Numbered from the stretch's first letter, positions 29,238 through 39,750 are shown. The stretch is DNA of 64,000 nucleotides from an uncultured Vibrio sp. (GCF_947488985.1 NZ_CANLBV010000012.1:1-64000); one strand, 5' to 3'. Notes: generated by a model not told the origin, from the letters alone. Translations and numbers: made by a program.

Positions 29238-30593
29238 ATGGCAGAGCAATTAGAATTCGACCAAGCTCACCAAACCCTCCAAGAAGTCAGCGAAGCCCTA
29301 GAAAATGGCCGATTTGTTCATGTACGTCGACAACTTCAGGACATGGAACCTGAAGATATCGCTCACCTTTTAGAAGCCTCCCCTCGCAAAAGTCGTGAAG
29401 TACTCTGGCAACTCACCGATCCAGAAGACTACGGTGAAATTCTTGATGAGCTGAACGAAGACGTCAAAGATGCCCTTGTATCTAAAATGGCACCTGAGAC
29501 CTTGGCAGAAGCTACTGAGGGCATGGAAACCGATGACGTCGCGTACGTACTTCGAAGCCTACCCGATAATGTTTCTCGTGAAGTCCTTTCGCAAATGGAC
29601 TCCGTCGAACGTGCATTAGTAGAAACCGCCCTCTCGTACCCTGAGAATTCAGCCGGTGCGATCATGAATACCGACGTCATCACCATTCGTGGTGATGTCG
29701 ATGTCGATGTCGTATTGCGATACATGCGTATGCGTGGCGAACTGCCAGAAGCGACCGACGCACTCTACGTCATTGACCAAGAGGAGCGGCTGATTGGTAA
29801 CCTGTCATTAACCACACTCATTACCACTCAGCCTGATGTCGCGGTGTCAGAAGTGATGGACGATGCCGACGAAGCGATCACCGTTGAAACCAGTGCTTCA
29901 GATATTGCGAGCCTATTTGAACGTCGTAATTGGGTCTCAGCTCCCGTAGTCGATAGTAATCAACACCTTGTTGGTCGTATCACCATCGATGATGTGGTTG
30001 ATGTTATCCGAGAAGATGCCGAGCACTCAATGATGAGTATGGCGGGTATGGATGATGACGAAGATACCTTCGCCCCGGTCGTTAAATCCGCTCGCCGCCG
30101 CAGTGTGTGGCTAGGGGCGAATGTCCTCGCAGCACTCGCAGCGGCATCGGTATCGAACATGTTTGAAGCCACGCTCGACCAAATGGCGGCGATTGCGGTA
30201 CTGATGACTATCGTACCTTCCATGGGTGGGGTTGCCGGTAACCAAACCGTTGCACTGGTGATTCGTGGTTTAGCTCTCGGTCATATCGGTGACAGTAACA
30301 AACGCGAACTGCTCCTCAAAGAGGCGGCGATCGGCTTCCTTAACGGCGCATTATGGGCTGTGATCATTGGTGGTATAGTCGTAGCTTGGAAAGGTAACTG
30401 GATACTAGGAGGTATTATCTCAGCGGCGATGATGACTAACTTAATTGTCGCAGGTATTGCCGGTGTTACCATCCCAGTGATGCTGAAAAAGATGAATATC
30501 GACCCAGCACTGGCGGGCGGTATGGTACTGACCTCCGTCACCGATGTTATTGGCCTATCGGTGTTCTTAGGCTTAGCCACGATACTTATCTAG
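29238..30593 (+). CDS. mgtE: Magnesium transporter MgtE
   Basis: Mg2+-gated channel. Residues about 15-130 form the N domain (superhelix with EDIAHLLEASP repeats), 140-260 the two CBS domains that sense cytosolic Mg2+, and 285-451 five membrane helices with the pore motif PSMGGVAGNQTVALVIRGLA and the GLxVFLGLATILI end. Length 451. It has a strong ribosome site (TAGGAGG, 6 nt) and follows ptsO by 153 nt. That spacer is too short for, and shows no sign of, an M-box riboswitch. It ends with a clear terminator. Confidence 0.95.
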   Translation: MAEQLEFDQAHQTLQEVSEALENGRFVHVRRQLQDMEPEDIAHLLEASPRKSREVLWQLTDPEDYGEILDELNEDVKDALVSKMAPETLAEATEGMETDDVAYVLRSLPDNVSREVLSQMDSVERALVETALSYPENSAGAIMNTDVITIRGDVDVDVVLRYMRMRGELPEATDALYVIDQEERLIGNLSLTTLITTQPDVAVSEVMDDADEAITVETSASDIASLFERRNWVSAPVVDSNQHLVGRITIDDVVDVIREDAEHSMMSMAGMDDDEDTFAPVVKSARRRSVWLGANVLAALAAASVSNMFEATLDQMAAIAVLMTIVPSMGGVAGNQTVALVIRGLALGHIGDSNKRELLLKEAAIGFLNGALWAVIIGGIVVAWKGNWILGGIISAAMMTNLIVAGIAGVTIPVMLKKMNIDPALAGGMVLTSVTDVIGLSVFLGLATILI

Positions 30594-30616
30594 CTTGATT
30601 ACAACTCGGTAAATGC

Positions 30617-30644
30617 AAAAAGGGAGCCACTGGCTCCCCTTTTT
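30617..30644 (+). terminator. Terminator after mgtE
   Basis: Hairpin AAAAAGGGAGCCACTGGCTCCCC followed by five T, 23 nt after the mgtE stop; it lies between convergent mgtE and pmbA and has A/T flanks for both directions. Confidence 0.9.
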
Positions 30645-30705
30645 AATGCATCAGATTTAAACTTCAGGTTTAGGTCCCATGTTTAAACTAAAGCAAATCA
30701 GCAAA

Positions 30706-32049
30706 TTACTCACCCGCGACTTTCATTGACTCAAGCAAGATAGAACCGGTTTGAATTTGCGAACGTGTTTCTACGTCATTACCAACCGCAACAATCTGCG
30801 TAAACATCTCTTTTAGATTACCTGCGATGGTAACTTCTGATACTGGGTATTGGATCTCTCCGTTCTCAACCCAGAAACCCGCAGCGCCACGAGAGTAATC
30901 GCCAGTCACGGTATTCACGCCTTGGCCCATCACTTCAGTCACGAAGAAGCCCGTACCGAGCTCTTTTAGCATCTGTTCAAAGTTTTGGCCTGTCGATTTC
31001 ACGAACCAGTTATGAATACCACCCGCATGGCCGGTTGGTGTCATGTCCATTTTACGTGCTGCGTAACTCGTCAATAGGTAAGTTGCTAGAACACCGTCAG
31101 TGATGATTTCACGATCTTGAGTGTAAACCCCTTCGCTATCAAACGGGTTTGAAGCTAAACCACGTAAAATATGTGGGCGCTCTGAAATGTTGAACCAGTC
31201 CGGTAGGATTTTCTGACCTAGATGATCCAATAAGAACGACGACTTACGGTATAGATTACCGCCACTAATCGCCATCACAAGGTGGCCAATTAGGCCAGTC
31301 GCGACATCGTTAGCGAACATAATTGGATATTGGCCTGTTGTTAGCTTTTTCGCATCCAAGCGGCTAATGGTCTTCTCTGCCGCTTCTTGACCTACACGCT
31401 CAGGCGTCCACAGCTCATCACGGTGACGTGCGACGGTGTAGCTGTAGTCGCGTTCCATTTCACCATTAGCGCCTTGTCCAATCACACAACAGCTCGTGCT
31501 GTGGCGGCTTGACGCGTAGCTTGCGAGTAAACCATGGCTGTTACCATAAACCTTAACGCCATAGTGGCTGTCATAGCTTGCGCCATCACTCTGTTTGATC
31601 TTGTCACTGTAGGCTAGCGCTTGCTTCTCAGCAGCAATCGCAATCTCAGCCGCGTAATCTGGGTTTGGCTCATCAGGGTGGAAAAGATCCAAGTCTGGGA
31701 TCTCTTTTACCATGTATTCTTTTGCTGCCGGGCCAGCAAACGGATCTTCAGAGGTGTACTGAGCGATATCAAGTGCCGCCGCTACCGTTTGAGCGATAGC
31801 CTTCTCACTCAGATCAGATGTAGATGCGCTGCCTTTTTTCTGGCCGCGATAAACAGTAATACCTAGCGCACCATCACTATTAAATTCAACGTTTTCCACT
31901 TCACACATACGTGTAGAAACACTTAACCCCGTTGATTTAGTAATAGCGACCTCAGCGGCGTCTGCACTCACAGAGGCCATATCCAACGCTTTTGCTACTG
32001 CGGCTTCTAGCTCAACTCTTTGCTGGGCGACTTGCTGTTTTACATCCAT
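30706..32049 (-). CDS. pmbA: Metalloprotease subunit PmbA (TldE)
   Basis: TldE/PmbA partner of TldD in the heterodimeric protease that processes microcin B17 and degrades CcdA in E. coli. I start at ATG 32049 (447 residues, E. coli 450), since the longer frame would run into darP on the other strand. Marks: the N-terminal helix [20 protein letters not shown], the [19 protein letters not shown] strand pair, the DRDYSYT-like central part, the [18 protein letters not shown] motif near the end and the [15 protein letters not shown] tail. PmbA lacks TldD's HExxxH zinc site, as expected for TldE. It is divergent from darP, 118 nt apart. Confidence 0.93.
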   Translation of the reverse strand: MDVKQQVAQQRVELEAAVAKALDMASVSADAAEVAITKSTGLSVSTRMCEVENVEFNSDGALGITVYRGQKKGSASTSDLSEKAIAQTVAAALDIAQYTSEDPFAGPAAKEYMVKEIPDLDLFHPDEPNPDYAAEIAIAAEKQALAYSDKIKQSDGASYDSHYGVKVYGNSHGLLASYASSRHSTSCCVIGQGANGEMERDYSYTVARHRDELWTPERVGQEAAEKTISRLDAKKLTTGQYPIMFANDVATGLIGHLVMAISGGNLYRKSSFLLDHLGQKILPDWFNISERPHILRGLASNPFDSEGVYTQDREIITDGVLATYLLTSYAARKMDMTPTGHAGGIHNWFVKSTGQNFEQMLKELGTGFFVTEVMGQGVNTVTGDYSRGAAGFWVENGEIQYPVSEVTIAGNLKEMFTQIVAVGNDVETRSQIQTGSILLESMKVAGE

Positions 32050-32167
32050 ATCTATTCTAATTTTGTAGGTCAATATTAGGTAGGATAACAAGAATTTCGC
32101 TTTCTCCCCAAGATTCTTGCTAAAATAGGCAATATATTCGTTTGAGATAGTGACATAGGCAGAAAAG

Positions 32168-32692
32168 ATGGCTCGCAAAAACCAAAAAGCCCCATGGGAA
32201 CCAGAAGAAGAAATCATCTGGGTAAGTAAGACAGAAATGAAAACGGACATGGACGCCCTGCAAAAGCTGGGAGAAGAGCTTGTTGGACTAAAGCCTTCTG
32301 TATTAGACAAATTTCCGCTGTCTGAAGATTTGGCACAAGCGATTAAAGATGCACAACGCTTTAAAAATGAAGCTAAGCGCCGTCAACTTCAATACATTGG
32401 TAAAGTCATGCGCAATGTCGATCCTGAGCCAATTCAAGCCGCTTTGGATAAAGTTCGTAACAAACACTCACAAGCAACCGCTGAGCTGCATAAGCTTGAA
32501 CTACTGCGTGATCGTGTGGTTGCTGAAGGTGATGCCGCCATTTCAGAAGTCATGGAAATGTACCCTGAAGCAGACCGTCAGCGTCTTCGTCAACTCGCTC
32601 GCCAAGCTAACAAAGAGAAATCAGCAAATAAGCCAGCGAAATCTTCTCGTGAGATCTTCCAAATCTTAAAAGAGCTAAAGCTAGAAGACTAA
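32168..32692 (+). CDS. darP: Ribosome biogenesis factor DarP (YjgA, DUF615)
   Basis: Alpha-helical 50S assembly factor near 23S helices, formerly DUF615/YjgA. Length 174 is normal. Typical features are [44 protein letters not shown], and the C-terminal [17 protein letters not shown] followed by [13 protein letters not shown]. Divergent from pmbA, which in E. coli is also its neighbour. It ends in a clear terminator at 32723. Confidence 0.94.
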   Translation: MARKNQKAPWEPEEEIIWVSKTEMKTDMDALQKLGEELVGLKPSVLDKFPLSEDLAQAIKDAQRFKNEAKRRQLQYIGKVMRNVDPEPIQAALDKVRNKHSQATAELHKLELLRDRVVAEGDAAISEVMEMYPEADRQRLRQLARQANKEKSANKPAKSSREIFQILKELKLED

Positions 32693-32722
32693 TCTGTGTC
32701 TCGCTCTACTCATAGAGAGAAT

Positions 32723-32752
32723 AAAAGACCTAGCGCATGCTAGGTCTTTTTG
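32723..32752 (+). terminator. Terminator after darP
   Basis: Hairpin AAGACCTAGC GCAT GCTAGGTCTT followed by a T run, between convergent darP and thiQ. Flanking A-run fits both directions. Confidence 0.9.
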
Positions 32753-32800
32753 TTTTCGACGTACTCAATATCAAAAAATATTCCGTGTAACGATCAACGA

Positions 32801-33505
32801 TCACTCACCTGCTCGAACAAATGCACTGAGCTCCGGCTGTGGATGCTCCGCTGTCAGTACCTCTATCAAGTCTGCAACCAACACCTTACCTAACGCCACA
32901 AATGCAAATTTATTCGCGATACTGCGCGCATCACCTAAATGGTGAGTCACCATCAAAACCGTAATATTTCGCTCTGCCGCTAAGCGCTTCACTAAACTCA
33001 GCATCTCCTCTCGCAGTAAAGGGTCGAGCGCAGAGAACGGCTCATCAAGCAGCCAAATATCATGTGGTTGGACAAAACAACGGGCTAACGCCACACGCTG
33101 TCGTTGACCGCCCGATAAGTGCTCAGGCAATCTGTCCAAATATTCAGCAACACCGACTTGTACTGCTGCTTGCTCAACTTCGAGCTTCTGGGTTGCCGTG
33201 AGCCTTAGCCCTGGATGTAACCCTAGCCCAATATTTTCTCGCACCGTAAGATGGGCAAAGAGGTTGTGCTCTTGAAACAACATTGCCAATGGGCGTTGAT
33301 GCACCTCTTTGCCAATCAGCGACTGCCCTGCCACAGAAATCGTACCCGATGTCGGCTCTATAAACCCCGCGACTAGCGCAAGCAGTGTTGATTTACCAGC
33401 GCCACTTGGCCCCATAAGCGCAACAATATCGCCCTGTTCAGCTTGAAAATCAAAGCTAAATAACTCCCTGTGATAGTGGTAGTCCACATCTTTCATCACT
33501 AACAT
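32801..33505 (-). CDS. thiQ: Thiamine ABC transporter ATP-binding protein ThiQ
   Basis: ATPase of the thiamine/TPP importer ThiBPQ. Walker A GPSGAGKST, Q-loop LFQEHN, signature LSGGQRQRVALAR, Walker B WLLDEPFSALDP, switch His in VTHHLGDA. Two adjacent ATGs exist; the second (33505) has the better ribosome-site distance. It follows thiP by 18 nt and is the last gene of the operon under the TPP riboswitch. Confidence 0.94.
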   Translation of the reverse strand: MLVMKDVDYHYHRELFSFDFQAEQGDIVALMGPSGAGKSTLLALVAGFIEPTSGTISVAGQSLIGKEVHQRPLAMLFQEHNLFAHLTVRENIGLGLHPGLRLTATQKLEVEQAAVQVGVAEYLDRLPEHLSGGQRQRVALARCFVQPHDIWLLDEPFSALDPLLREEMLSLVKRLAAERNITVLMVTHHLGDARSIANKFAFVALGKVLVADLIEVLTAEHPQPELSAFVRAGE

Positions 33506-33523
33506 CATCGGTTCCTTAACTCT

Positions 33524-35134
33524 TTAGTCCTTTAGTTGTTTAGTATTGAGCTTAGATCTTCGAGTAAATAAAAATTCAATCAAGCTAAAGCTACCGACAC
33601 TCAACAACAATAAACTCACGGAGACGACAGCAGCGGCCTCCATTTGATAGCTGCCTAACAATTGAAATAGGTATAACGGCAGCGTTCTAAAATCTTGACT
33701 GCCAAATAAGGCAATCGCGCTTAAGTCACCCATCGCTAACATAAAGCTGATCGAAAAAGCCTGTGCCATAGGTTTACGCAGTGCGCGCCACTCCACTAGC
33801 CTAAAACGCGTAAAGCCTGTCATACCTAAACTGGCACATACATATTGATATTGTTGAGACAGATGCAGCATAGGTTGAGCTAGGGTTTTAATTACGTAAG
33901 GCAGCGCCATTAAGCTGTTGACCGCAATCACGATAAAGAAAGCAAGGCTGAACACATCGGTAAATGAGCGCAGTAATAAGAAGATACCCGTACTGATCAC
34001 AAGCCCCGGAGTGACTAAGATAATAGTGCCAATCAGCTCGATTTTATCGGCTCTAAAGTTTTTATTCTGTAAGCGCCATGCTCGACTGGTCAGGAGTATC
34101 GCGATACCAATCCCAACCGCGATAACACTTGCTAATGACGCGACTTTAACCGAAGTCATTAACGCCGCCCAAAACGGCTCACTGCTCAGTACGGTTAATG
34201 CTTGCGAGTTAATACCACTGACCATCACCATCGCCAACGGCGGTAACACCAGCATTGAGACTACGATGATCCAAAAGCTATCCCAAGCTTTTGACCACCA
34301 GTAGTCCTTAACCAAATACTTGTCTTCCGATAACTGACTGGCCGTCACCGAAATCGGCTTGGATAGGCGCTGAATGATCACCGCAAGTACCCCACACAGC
34401 AACATTTGCCATATCGCGAGCAAGGCACCAGCCTGCAAGTCAAAGTCGAATTTAATCGCCTGATAAATAGCGAGCTCGATAGTGGTTGATTTAGGTCCAC
34501 CGCCGAGTGCCATCACGGTAGCAAAACTGGTAAAACACAGCATAAAGACCAAGCCACACACATGAGGCAATTGCTGCCTTAAACGCGGCCATTCAACCCA
34601 TCTGAATTTATTCCAATGACTCATACCTAAGTGCGCACACAGCTTGTGTTGCTCTGCAGGCACTGTATCTAAGGCTTGTAAAAGTAAACGACTGGCATAG
34701 GGTAGATTAAAGAAGACGTGTGCCAGCAAAATGCCGTTCAACCCATAGATGGAGAATGGCAATTCACTATCGAAGTTCGCCAAAAATTTAGCTAACCAAC
34801 CGCTGTTTCCATAGATTGCGAGTAAGCCAAACACGCCGACCAACACCGGCAAAACTAAGGTCGAGGAGAACAGCCTCAATAATAAGGCTCGCCCAAAAAA
34901 CTGTCTGCGACACAACGCGTGAGCAATCGGTATAGCAAAGCCAACGCTCAGCACAGTAGAGAGTGTCGCTTGATAAAAGCTGAACTTCGTTACATGCCAA
35001 TAGTAAGGATCGGACCATACTTGGCTGATATCAAGAGAAGGGGCCCTGCTAAGCAATGCCCCTACAGCTGAAACCACGAAGGCGGTAATGAATATCGCGA
35101 CCCAAATACCGACCTTAGGCGTTTTCTTTATCAT
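33524..35134 (-). CDS. thiP: Thiamine ABC transporter permease ThiP
   Basis: Large fused permease with two ABC-permease units, each with the EAA-type coupling loop: WPRLRQQLPHVCGLVFMLCF (about 180-200) in the first half and EWRALRKPMAQAFSISFMLAMG in the second. About 12 membrane segments are expected. I start at ATG 35134 (536 residues, same as E. coli ThiP); an upstream in-frame ATG (35167) adds 11 residues that look like leader sequence. The gap to thiB is 82 nt without a clear terminator. Confidence 0.93.
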   Translation of the reverse strand: MIKKTPKVGIWVAIFITAFVVSAVGALLSRAPSLDISQVWSDPYYWHVTKFSFYQATLSTVLSVGFAIPIAHALCRRQFFGRALLLRLFSSTLVLPVLVGVFGLLAIYGNSGWLAKFLANFDSELPFSIYGLNGILLAHVFFNLPYASRLLLQALDTVPAEQHKLCAHLGMSHWNKFRWVEWPRLRQQLPHVCGLVFMLCFTSFATVMALGGGPKSTTIELAIYQAIKFDFDLQAGALLAIWQMLLCGVLAVIIQRLSKPISVTASQLSEDKYLVKDYWWSKAWDSFWIIVVSMLVLPPLAMVMVSGINSQALTVLSSEPFWAALMTSVKVASLASVIAVGIGIAILLTSRAWRLQNKNFRADKIELIGTIILVTPGLVISTGIFLLLRSFTDVFSLAFFIVIAVNSLMALPYVIKTLAQPMLHLSQQYQYVCASLGMTGFTRFRLVEWRALRKPMAQAFSISFMLAMGDLSAIALFGSQDFRTLPLYLFQLLGSYQMEAAAVVSVSLLLLSVGSFSLIEFLFTRRSKLNTKQLKD

Positions 35135-35216
35135 AAATTGATTTTTACCGTAACAAGTCCATTCCAAACATAAAGAATGGATTTAAATACAGGTCGTTCA
35201 TTCTTTTAAAAGTAAA

Positions 35217-36209
35217 TTAAAAAGTAAGCGCACTCTGCCATTCACGAATCCATGGCTTTCGCTTAGCGGCAACTTCTTCAGGCGTAAAGCTTAGCGCTTG
35301 CTGAGGAACCGTAAGTTGCTCGAATCCTTTTGGCAGCTCAATATCGGTGACTGGGTACATCCAGTTGCCTGTGGGCATCGCCGACTGGAATTCATCACTT
35401 AGGATAAACGCCATAAACTCATCAGCCAGTTTCTCATTGTTGCTACCTTTAACCTTCGCTGCCACTTCCACTTGGGTATAATGGCCCTCTTCAAAACTTG
35501 CGGCAGCGTATTTAGAATCACTCTCTGCGATGATGTGGTAAGCCGGAGACGTAGTGTAAGACAACACTAAATCCGACTCACCTTCTAAGAACATGGAGTA
35601 AGCTTCAGACCAACCTTTGGTTACCGTCACGGTTTTCTGAGCCAGCTTCTTCCACGCTGTAGCCGCATTATTACCGTATACCGACTTCATCCAAAGCATC
35701 ATGCCTTGTCCCGGTGTTGATGTGCGTGGATCTTGGTAGATCACTTTAAGATCATCACGCTGTTCAACCAGCTCTCTCAGACTCTTAGGTGGGTTTGCCA
35801 ATTTCTCGGTGTTGTAGATAAAAGCAAAGTAACCAAAATCATAAGGGACAAAAGTACTGTCGCTCCACCCATTGGGCAGTATCACGGATGAAGTATCGAC
35901 ATTGTGCTCAGCCAATAGTCCCGTGTTTTTCGCTTCCGCCATTAGGTTGTTATCCAAACCTAAAACAATATCCGCTTTGCTATGACGGCCTTCAAGTCGC
36001 AGACGGTTTAAAATAGAGACCCCGTCTTCTAGCGCGACAAAATTCACATCACAGCCACACTGTGCTTCAAATGCTTTTTCAACGATAGGACCAGGCCCCC
36101 AATCCGCTGCGAACGAGTCGTAGGTGTAAACGGTGAGGGTATTGTCTGCCGCAAAAGCAGAAAAAGAGATGGCGGTGGTAGTCGCAAGGGTGGTTAATGT
36201 GAATTTCAC
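35217..36209 (-). CDS. thiB: Thiamine ABC transporter substrate-binding protein ThiB
   Basis: Periplasmic binding protein for thiamine, thiamine phosphate and TPP. I start at GTG 36209 (330 residues), with GGAG 8 nt upstream; the longer reading frame begins inside the riboswitch and is not protein-like. Signal peptide KFTLTTLATTTAISFSAFAA is cut before DNTL; mature features are LTVYTYDSFAADWGPGP, GLDNNLMAEA, FVPYDFGYFAFIYN and SEAYSMFLEGESDLVLSYTTSPAYH. A TPP riboswitch precedes it, so TPP lowers expression of the whole thiBPQ operon. Confidence 0.95.
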   Translation of the reverse strand: MKFTLTTLATTTAISFSAFAADNTLTVYTYDSFAADWGPGPIVEKAFEAQCGCDVNFVALEDGVSILNRLRLEGRHSKADIVLGLDNNLMAEAKNTGLLAEHNVDTSSVILPNGWSDSTFVPYDFGYFAFIYNTEKLANPPKSLRELVEQRDDLKVIYQDPRTSTPGQGMMLWMKSVYGNNAATAWKKLAQKTVTVTKGWSEAYSMFLEGESDLVLSYTTSPAYHIIAESDSKYAAASFEEGHYTQVEVAAKVKGSNNEKLADEFMAFILSDEFQSAMPTGNWMYPVTDIELPKGFEQLTVPQQALSFTPEEVAAKRKPWIREWQSALTF

Positions 36210-36271
36210 TAGACGCTCTCCATGGTCTATGGCACAGGATTGAGGGAGGAGAACGGCTGAGGTTGTTCCTA

Positions 36272-36375
36272 ACTCAATTCCTACGCCAGCATTATCTGGT
36301 TCAGGTTTACGGGTCCCAAGCTCGCTTGATCTCAACTCGCATTCATTAGTTGAATGGTTCGCTCCCCGATGAGTG
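36272..36375 (-). ncRNA. TPP riboswitch (THI element) of the thiBPQ operon
   Basis: Minus-strand RNA has the TPP aptamer landmarks: P1 arms ACUCA (36374-36370) and UGAGU (about 36276-36272), CGGGGAGC near the 5' side, a UUGAGA element in the place of the usual CUGAGA, GGACCCGUAAACCUGAACC, and the conserved GAUAAUGCUGGCGUAGGAA. Downstream, CUCAAU (36244-36239) can pair with AUUGAG of the P1 3' arm, forming a stem that excludes P1. There is no U-run, so control of ribosome access (an anti-SD UCUCC lies in the linker, the SD is GGAG) is more likely than termination. Confidence 0.9.
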
Positions 36376-36421
36376 TTCAGGATTGTAATTTTATTTTTAA
36401 CAATAAGCCATCAAGTTAGGC

Positions 36422-37045
36422 TCAATTACGTTGATCGTACCCCCAACGTGGCACTAAGCCCTGCTCAATACCAAGGTGATCCAAAATACGTGCTACCATA
36501 AAATCAATCAGATCCTCAATCGACTTAGGCTGGTGATAAAAACCCGGAGCCGCTGGCATGATCGTCACGCCCATGGTTGAGAGTTTGTGCATATTTTCTA
36601 GATGCAGCGTGGAAAATGGCGTTTCACGAACCACCAGTAACAGCTGCCCTCGCTCTTTCATGACGACGTCAGCCGCTCTCTCAATCAGGTTATCCGATAA
36701 GCCATGAGCAATTGAAGCCAGACTGCCTGCCGAACATGGGCACACTACCATCTGTTTTGGTGCCGCTGAACCCGACGCAACCGGTGAGAACCAGTCATCT
36801 TTGCCACACACCACCAGCTTTTGTGGGTCACAACCTAAGTGCTTAACTAAAGCTTGTTTCGCCGCTTCTGGTCCTGCGGGTAATTGGAGTTGATGCTCAG
36901 TCGCCAGCACCACCCTCGCCGCCGACGATATCAGTAAATAAACCTGATAATCAGCCGCCAATAGGCACTCAAGTAAACGCAGCCCGTAAGGCGCACCAGA
37001 TGCGCCAGTGAACGCGAGGGTTATCGCTTTATCGTGTTTTATCAT
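36422..37045 (-). CDS. ubiX: Flavin prenyltransferase UbiX
   Basis: Makes prenylated FMN, the cofactor of the decarboxylase UbiD in ubiquinone synthesis. Conserved motifs: [19 protein letters not shown] (FMN-binding), [49 protein letters not shown] and [13 protein letters not shown]. Length 207, slightly longer than E. coli (189). It follows mpl by 38 nt in the same direction and may be co-transcribed with it. The riboswitch region begins about 46 nt beyond its stop on the same strand, and no strong terminator lies between. Confidence 0.95.
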   Translation of the reverse strand: MIKHDKAITLAFTGASGAPYGLRLLECLLAADYQVYLLISSAARVVLATEHQLQLPAGPEAAKQALVKHLGCDPQKLVVCGKDDWFSPVASGSAAPKQMVVCPCSAGSLASIAHGLSDNLIERAADVVMKERGQLLLVVRETPFSTLHLENMHKLSTMGVTIMPAAPGFYHQPKSIEDLIDFMVARILDHLGIEQGLVPRWGYDQRN

Positions 37046-37083
37046 GGTCTCAATTATTTCAGGTTATAGGAGCTTGAATGGCA

Positions 37084-38442
37084 TTAGCCTTTGAGTGCCA
37101 ATGCATCCAACAGTTTCTGGTGAATGCCATCAAAGCCACCATTGCTCATCACCAATATTTGGTCACCAGCTTGTGCCTCTGCGACAATCTTAGCAACGAA
37201 TGCATCCATATCATCACTGACGTGTGCCGGTTGATGACAGGCATCCGCGACATCTTGCACTGACCAATCAATGTTGTCCGGCTGGAATAAGTAGGTCGAA
37301 TCCGCCTGCTTCAGAGAATCAGCCAAGGTTGCTTTGTGCACGCCTCGCTTCATGGTCGCAGAGCGAGGCTCTAAAACCGCAATGATTTTTTGATTGTCTA
37401 CCTTGTTACGTAAACCGCCCAGCGTCAGTTCAATCGCGGTTGGGTGGTGAGCAAAGTCATCATAGACAGAAACTCCTGCCACCTCACCTTTAAACTCCAA
37501 GCGACGCTTAGTATTGATGAAGGTCGCCAGCGACTCACACCCTAGATCCGGTGTCACCCCTACGTGCCTTGCCGCTGCAATTGCCATTAATGCGTTACTG
37601 ACGTTATGATCGCCAACTAAATCCCAGTCGACGGTACCAACATATTCACCCTGGAAATACACCTCAAATTGAGAGCCATCTTTCACCAGCTTCTTGGCAT
37701 TCCAGTCTCCAAATTTACCGCTCGATTCCGTCTCACTCCAGCAACCACGTGCTAGAACATCTTCAATAGCGGTATCTTGCTTAGGTGAAAAAATACGTCC
37801 ATTGCTCGGCACAGTGCGCACCAAATGATGGAATTGACGCTTTATCGCTTCCAGATCGTCGAAGATGTCTGCATGGTCGAACTCTAGATTATTGATCACC
37901 AAGGTTCTTGGGTGGTAGTGAACGAACTTAGAACGCTTGTCGAAAAAAGCACTGTCATATTCATCAGCTTCGACCACAAAGAACATACTTTCACCCAGTC
38001 TCGCTGAAATACCAAAGTTCCCTAAAACACCACCAACTAAGAAGCCCGGTGCATAGCCGCAATCTTCTAAGATCCATGCTAGCATGCTTGATGTCGTAGT
38101 CTTACCATGTGTCCCTGATACCGCCAGCACCCAGCGATCATGCAACAAGAACTCTTGTAACCACTGCGGACCAGACGTGTATCTCAGGTTATGATCCAAC
38201 ACATACTCAACACATGGATTACCACGGCTCATCGCGTTACCAATCACCACAAGATCCGGCTTGGGCTCAAGTTGTACGGGGTCGAACCCTTCAATTATTT
38301 CAATCCCTTGAGATTCCAGTAAAGTGCTCATTGGAGGATAAACGTTCGCATCACTCCCCGTCACCTTATGACCTAATTGACGAGCCAATACCGCTGCACC
38401 ACCCATGAAGGTGCCACAAATTCCTAAGATATGAATATGCAT
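37084..38442 (-). CDS. mpl: UDP-N-acetylmuramate:L-Ala-gamma-D-Glu-meso-DAP ligase Mpl
   Basis: Murein-recycling ligase that joins recovered tripeptide to UDP-MurNAc. Mur ligase layout: N-terminal Rossmann part with GICGTFMGGAAVLARQLGH, P-loop GTHGKTTT (110-117), central EADEYDSAFFDKRSKFVHY, and C-terminal DDFAHHPTAIELTL. Length 452 (E. coli 457). Divergent from fbp with 268 nt between, conserved in E. coli near tamB-msrA. Pairs functionally with murA in the window (both feed UDP-MurNAc chemistry). Confidence 0.96.
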   Translation of the reverse strand: MHIHILGICGTFMGGAAVLARQLGHKVTGSDANVYPPMSTLLESQGIEIIEGFDPVQLEPKPDLVVIGNAMSRGNPCVEYVLDHNLRYTSGPQWLQEFLLHDRWVLAVSGTHGKTTTSSMLAWILEDCGYAPGFLVGGVLGNFGISARLGESMFFVVEADEYDSAFFDKRSKFVHYHPRTLVINNLEFDHADIFDDLEAIKRQFHHLVRTVPSNGRIFSPKQDTAIEDVLARGCWSETESSGKFGDWNAKKLVKDGSQFEVYFQGEYVGTVDWDLVGDHNVSNALMAIAAARHVGVTPDLGCESLATFINTKRRLEFKGEVAGVSVYDDFAHHPTAIELTLGGLRNKVDNQKIIAVLEPRSATMKRGVHKATLADSLKQADSTYLFQPDNIDWSVQDVADACHQPAHVSDDMDAFVAKIVAEAQAGDQILVMSNGGFDGIHQKLLDALALKG

Positions 38443-38710
38443 AAGTTGCTTCCAAATACTTGGCTAAATGAATCATGTCTAAATCGAACGACTGTATTCA
38501 TTATCATTAATTAGCGATTAAAAGCGAGTCGCAATGCAAAACAAATGAGGTCGACATGCTAAGTGAGACCTGAATCACTTACTTCATTACCATTAAAAAG
38601 TTCTAACCTTTAGAATTTAGGTAAGCGTCTAGATGAATACAGCCCGCTAAAGAGGCCGATCTACAGTGCTCAAATCCCCCCTAATATTGAGAGAAGTTTA
38701 AGGAAATAAC

Positions 38711-39721
38711 ATGTCTGAGATGCGCACCCTTGGTGAGTTCATTGTTGAAAAACAGAGTGACTTCCCCCATGCAAGCGGTGATCTATCATCCCTTTTGTCG
38801 TCTATTCGACTTGCTGCAAAAATTGTTAACCGTGAGATCAACAAAGCTGGCCTAGTCGATATCACTGGCGCAGTGGGTACAGACAACGTGCAAGGCGAAG
38901 AGCAGCAAAAGCTAGATCTTTACGCGAACGACAAATTTAAAGCGGCTTTAGAAGCTCGTGACCAAGTTTGTGGTGTGGCAAGTGAAGAAGAAGACGAAGC
39001 GGTAGCTTTTAATAAAGAGCTCAACAAAAACGCTAAGTACGTTGTACTAATGGACCCACTTGATGGCTCTACAAACATCGATGTGAATGTATCGGTTGGT
39101 ACTATCTTTTCTATCTACCGCCGAGTATCTCCAATTGGTACTCCACCAACAGAAGAAGATTTTCTACAACCTGGACACAAGCAAGTTGCTGCGGGTTACG
39201 TGATTTACGGCTCTTCAACCATGCTTGTATACACAACAGGCGCTGGTGTAAATGGCTTCACCTACGACCCATCATTGGGTACCTTCCTTCTGTCTCATGA
39301 AAACATGATGGTTCCAGACGAAGGTAAGATTTACTCAATCAACGAAGGTAACTACATCCGCTTCCCTACGGGTGTTAAGAAGTACATCAAGTACTGCCAA
39401 GAAAATGAGCCAAGCGACAACCGCCCTTACACATCACGTTACATCGGTTCTCTAGTATCAGATTTCCACCGTAACCTGCTAAAAGGCGGTATCTACTTGT
39501 ACCCAAGCACACACAGCCACCCTCAAGGTAAACTGCGTCTGCTTTACGAGTGCAACCCAATTGCTTTCCTTATGGAACAAGCGGGTGGTATTGCTTCAGA
39601 TGGTACTCAACGCATCATGGACATCAAACCAACTGAGCTACACCAACGTGTTCCTTTCTTTGTTGGTTCAACAGACATGGTTCATAAAGTCGAAGAGTTT
39701 CTTAAGCAAAACCCAGAATAA
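38711..39721 (+). CDS. fbp: Fructose-1,6-bisphosphatase class I
   Basis: Gluconeogenic phosphatase, Mg2+-dependent. The metal-binding DPLDGS is at 115-120 with [17 protein letters not shown] after it; upstream SEEEDE holds the second acidic ligand pair; the C-terminal [18 protein letters not shown] motif carries the substrate lysine region. Length 336. Ends before a strong terminator. Convergent with tamB. Confidence 0.96.
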   Translation: MSEMRTLGEFIVEKQSDFPHASGDLSSLLSSIRLAAKIVNREINKAGLVDITGAVGTDNVQGEEQQKLDLYANDKFKAALEARDQVCGVASEEEDEAVAFNKELNKNAKYVVLMDPLDGSTNIDVNVSVGTIFSIYRRVSPIGTPPTEEDFLQPGHKQVAAGYVIYGSSTMLVYTTGAGVNGFTYDPSLGTFLLSHENMMVPDEGKIYSINEGNYIRFPTGVKKYIKYCQENEPSDNRPYTSRYIGSLVSDFHRNLLKGGIYLYPSTHSHPQGKLRLLYECNPIAFLMEQAGGIASDGTQRIMDIKPTELHQRVPFFVGSTDMVHKVEEFLKQNPE

Positions 39722-39750
39722 AAGCTTAACGCCTTAAAGTTAGCTGCATT

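Noticed and set aside
32050-32310. 87-residue N-terminal extension of PmbA
   Set aside because: It overlaps the start of darP on the opposite strand and exceeds the family length; the internal ATG matches the family.
36210-36335. 42-residue upstream extension of ThiB
   Set aside because: It is read from the TPP aptamer and linker; the GTG at 36209 starts a proper signal peptide.
38485-38515. Fur-like AT-rich sequence (TTCATTATCATTAATT) between mpl and fbp
   Set aside because: Only one half of the 7-1-7 pattern fits; the other has four mismatches.
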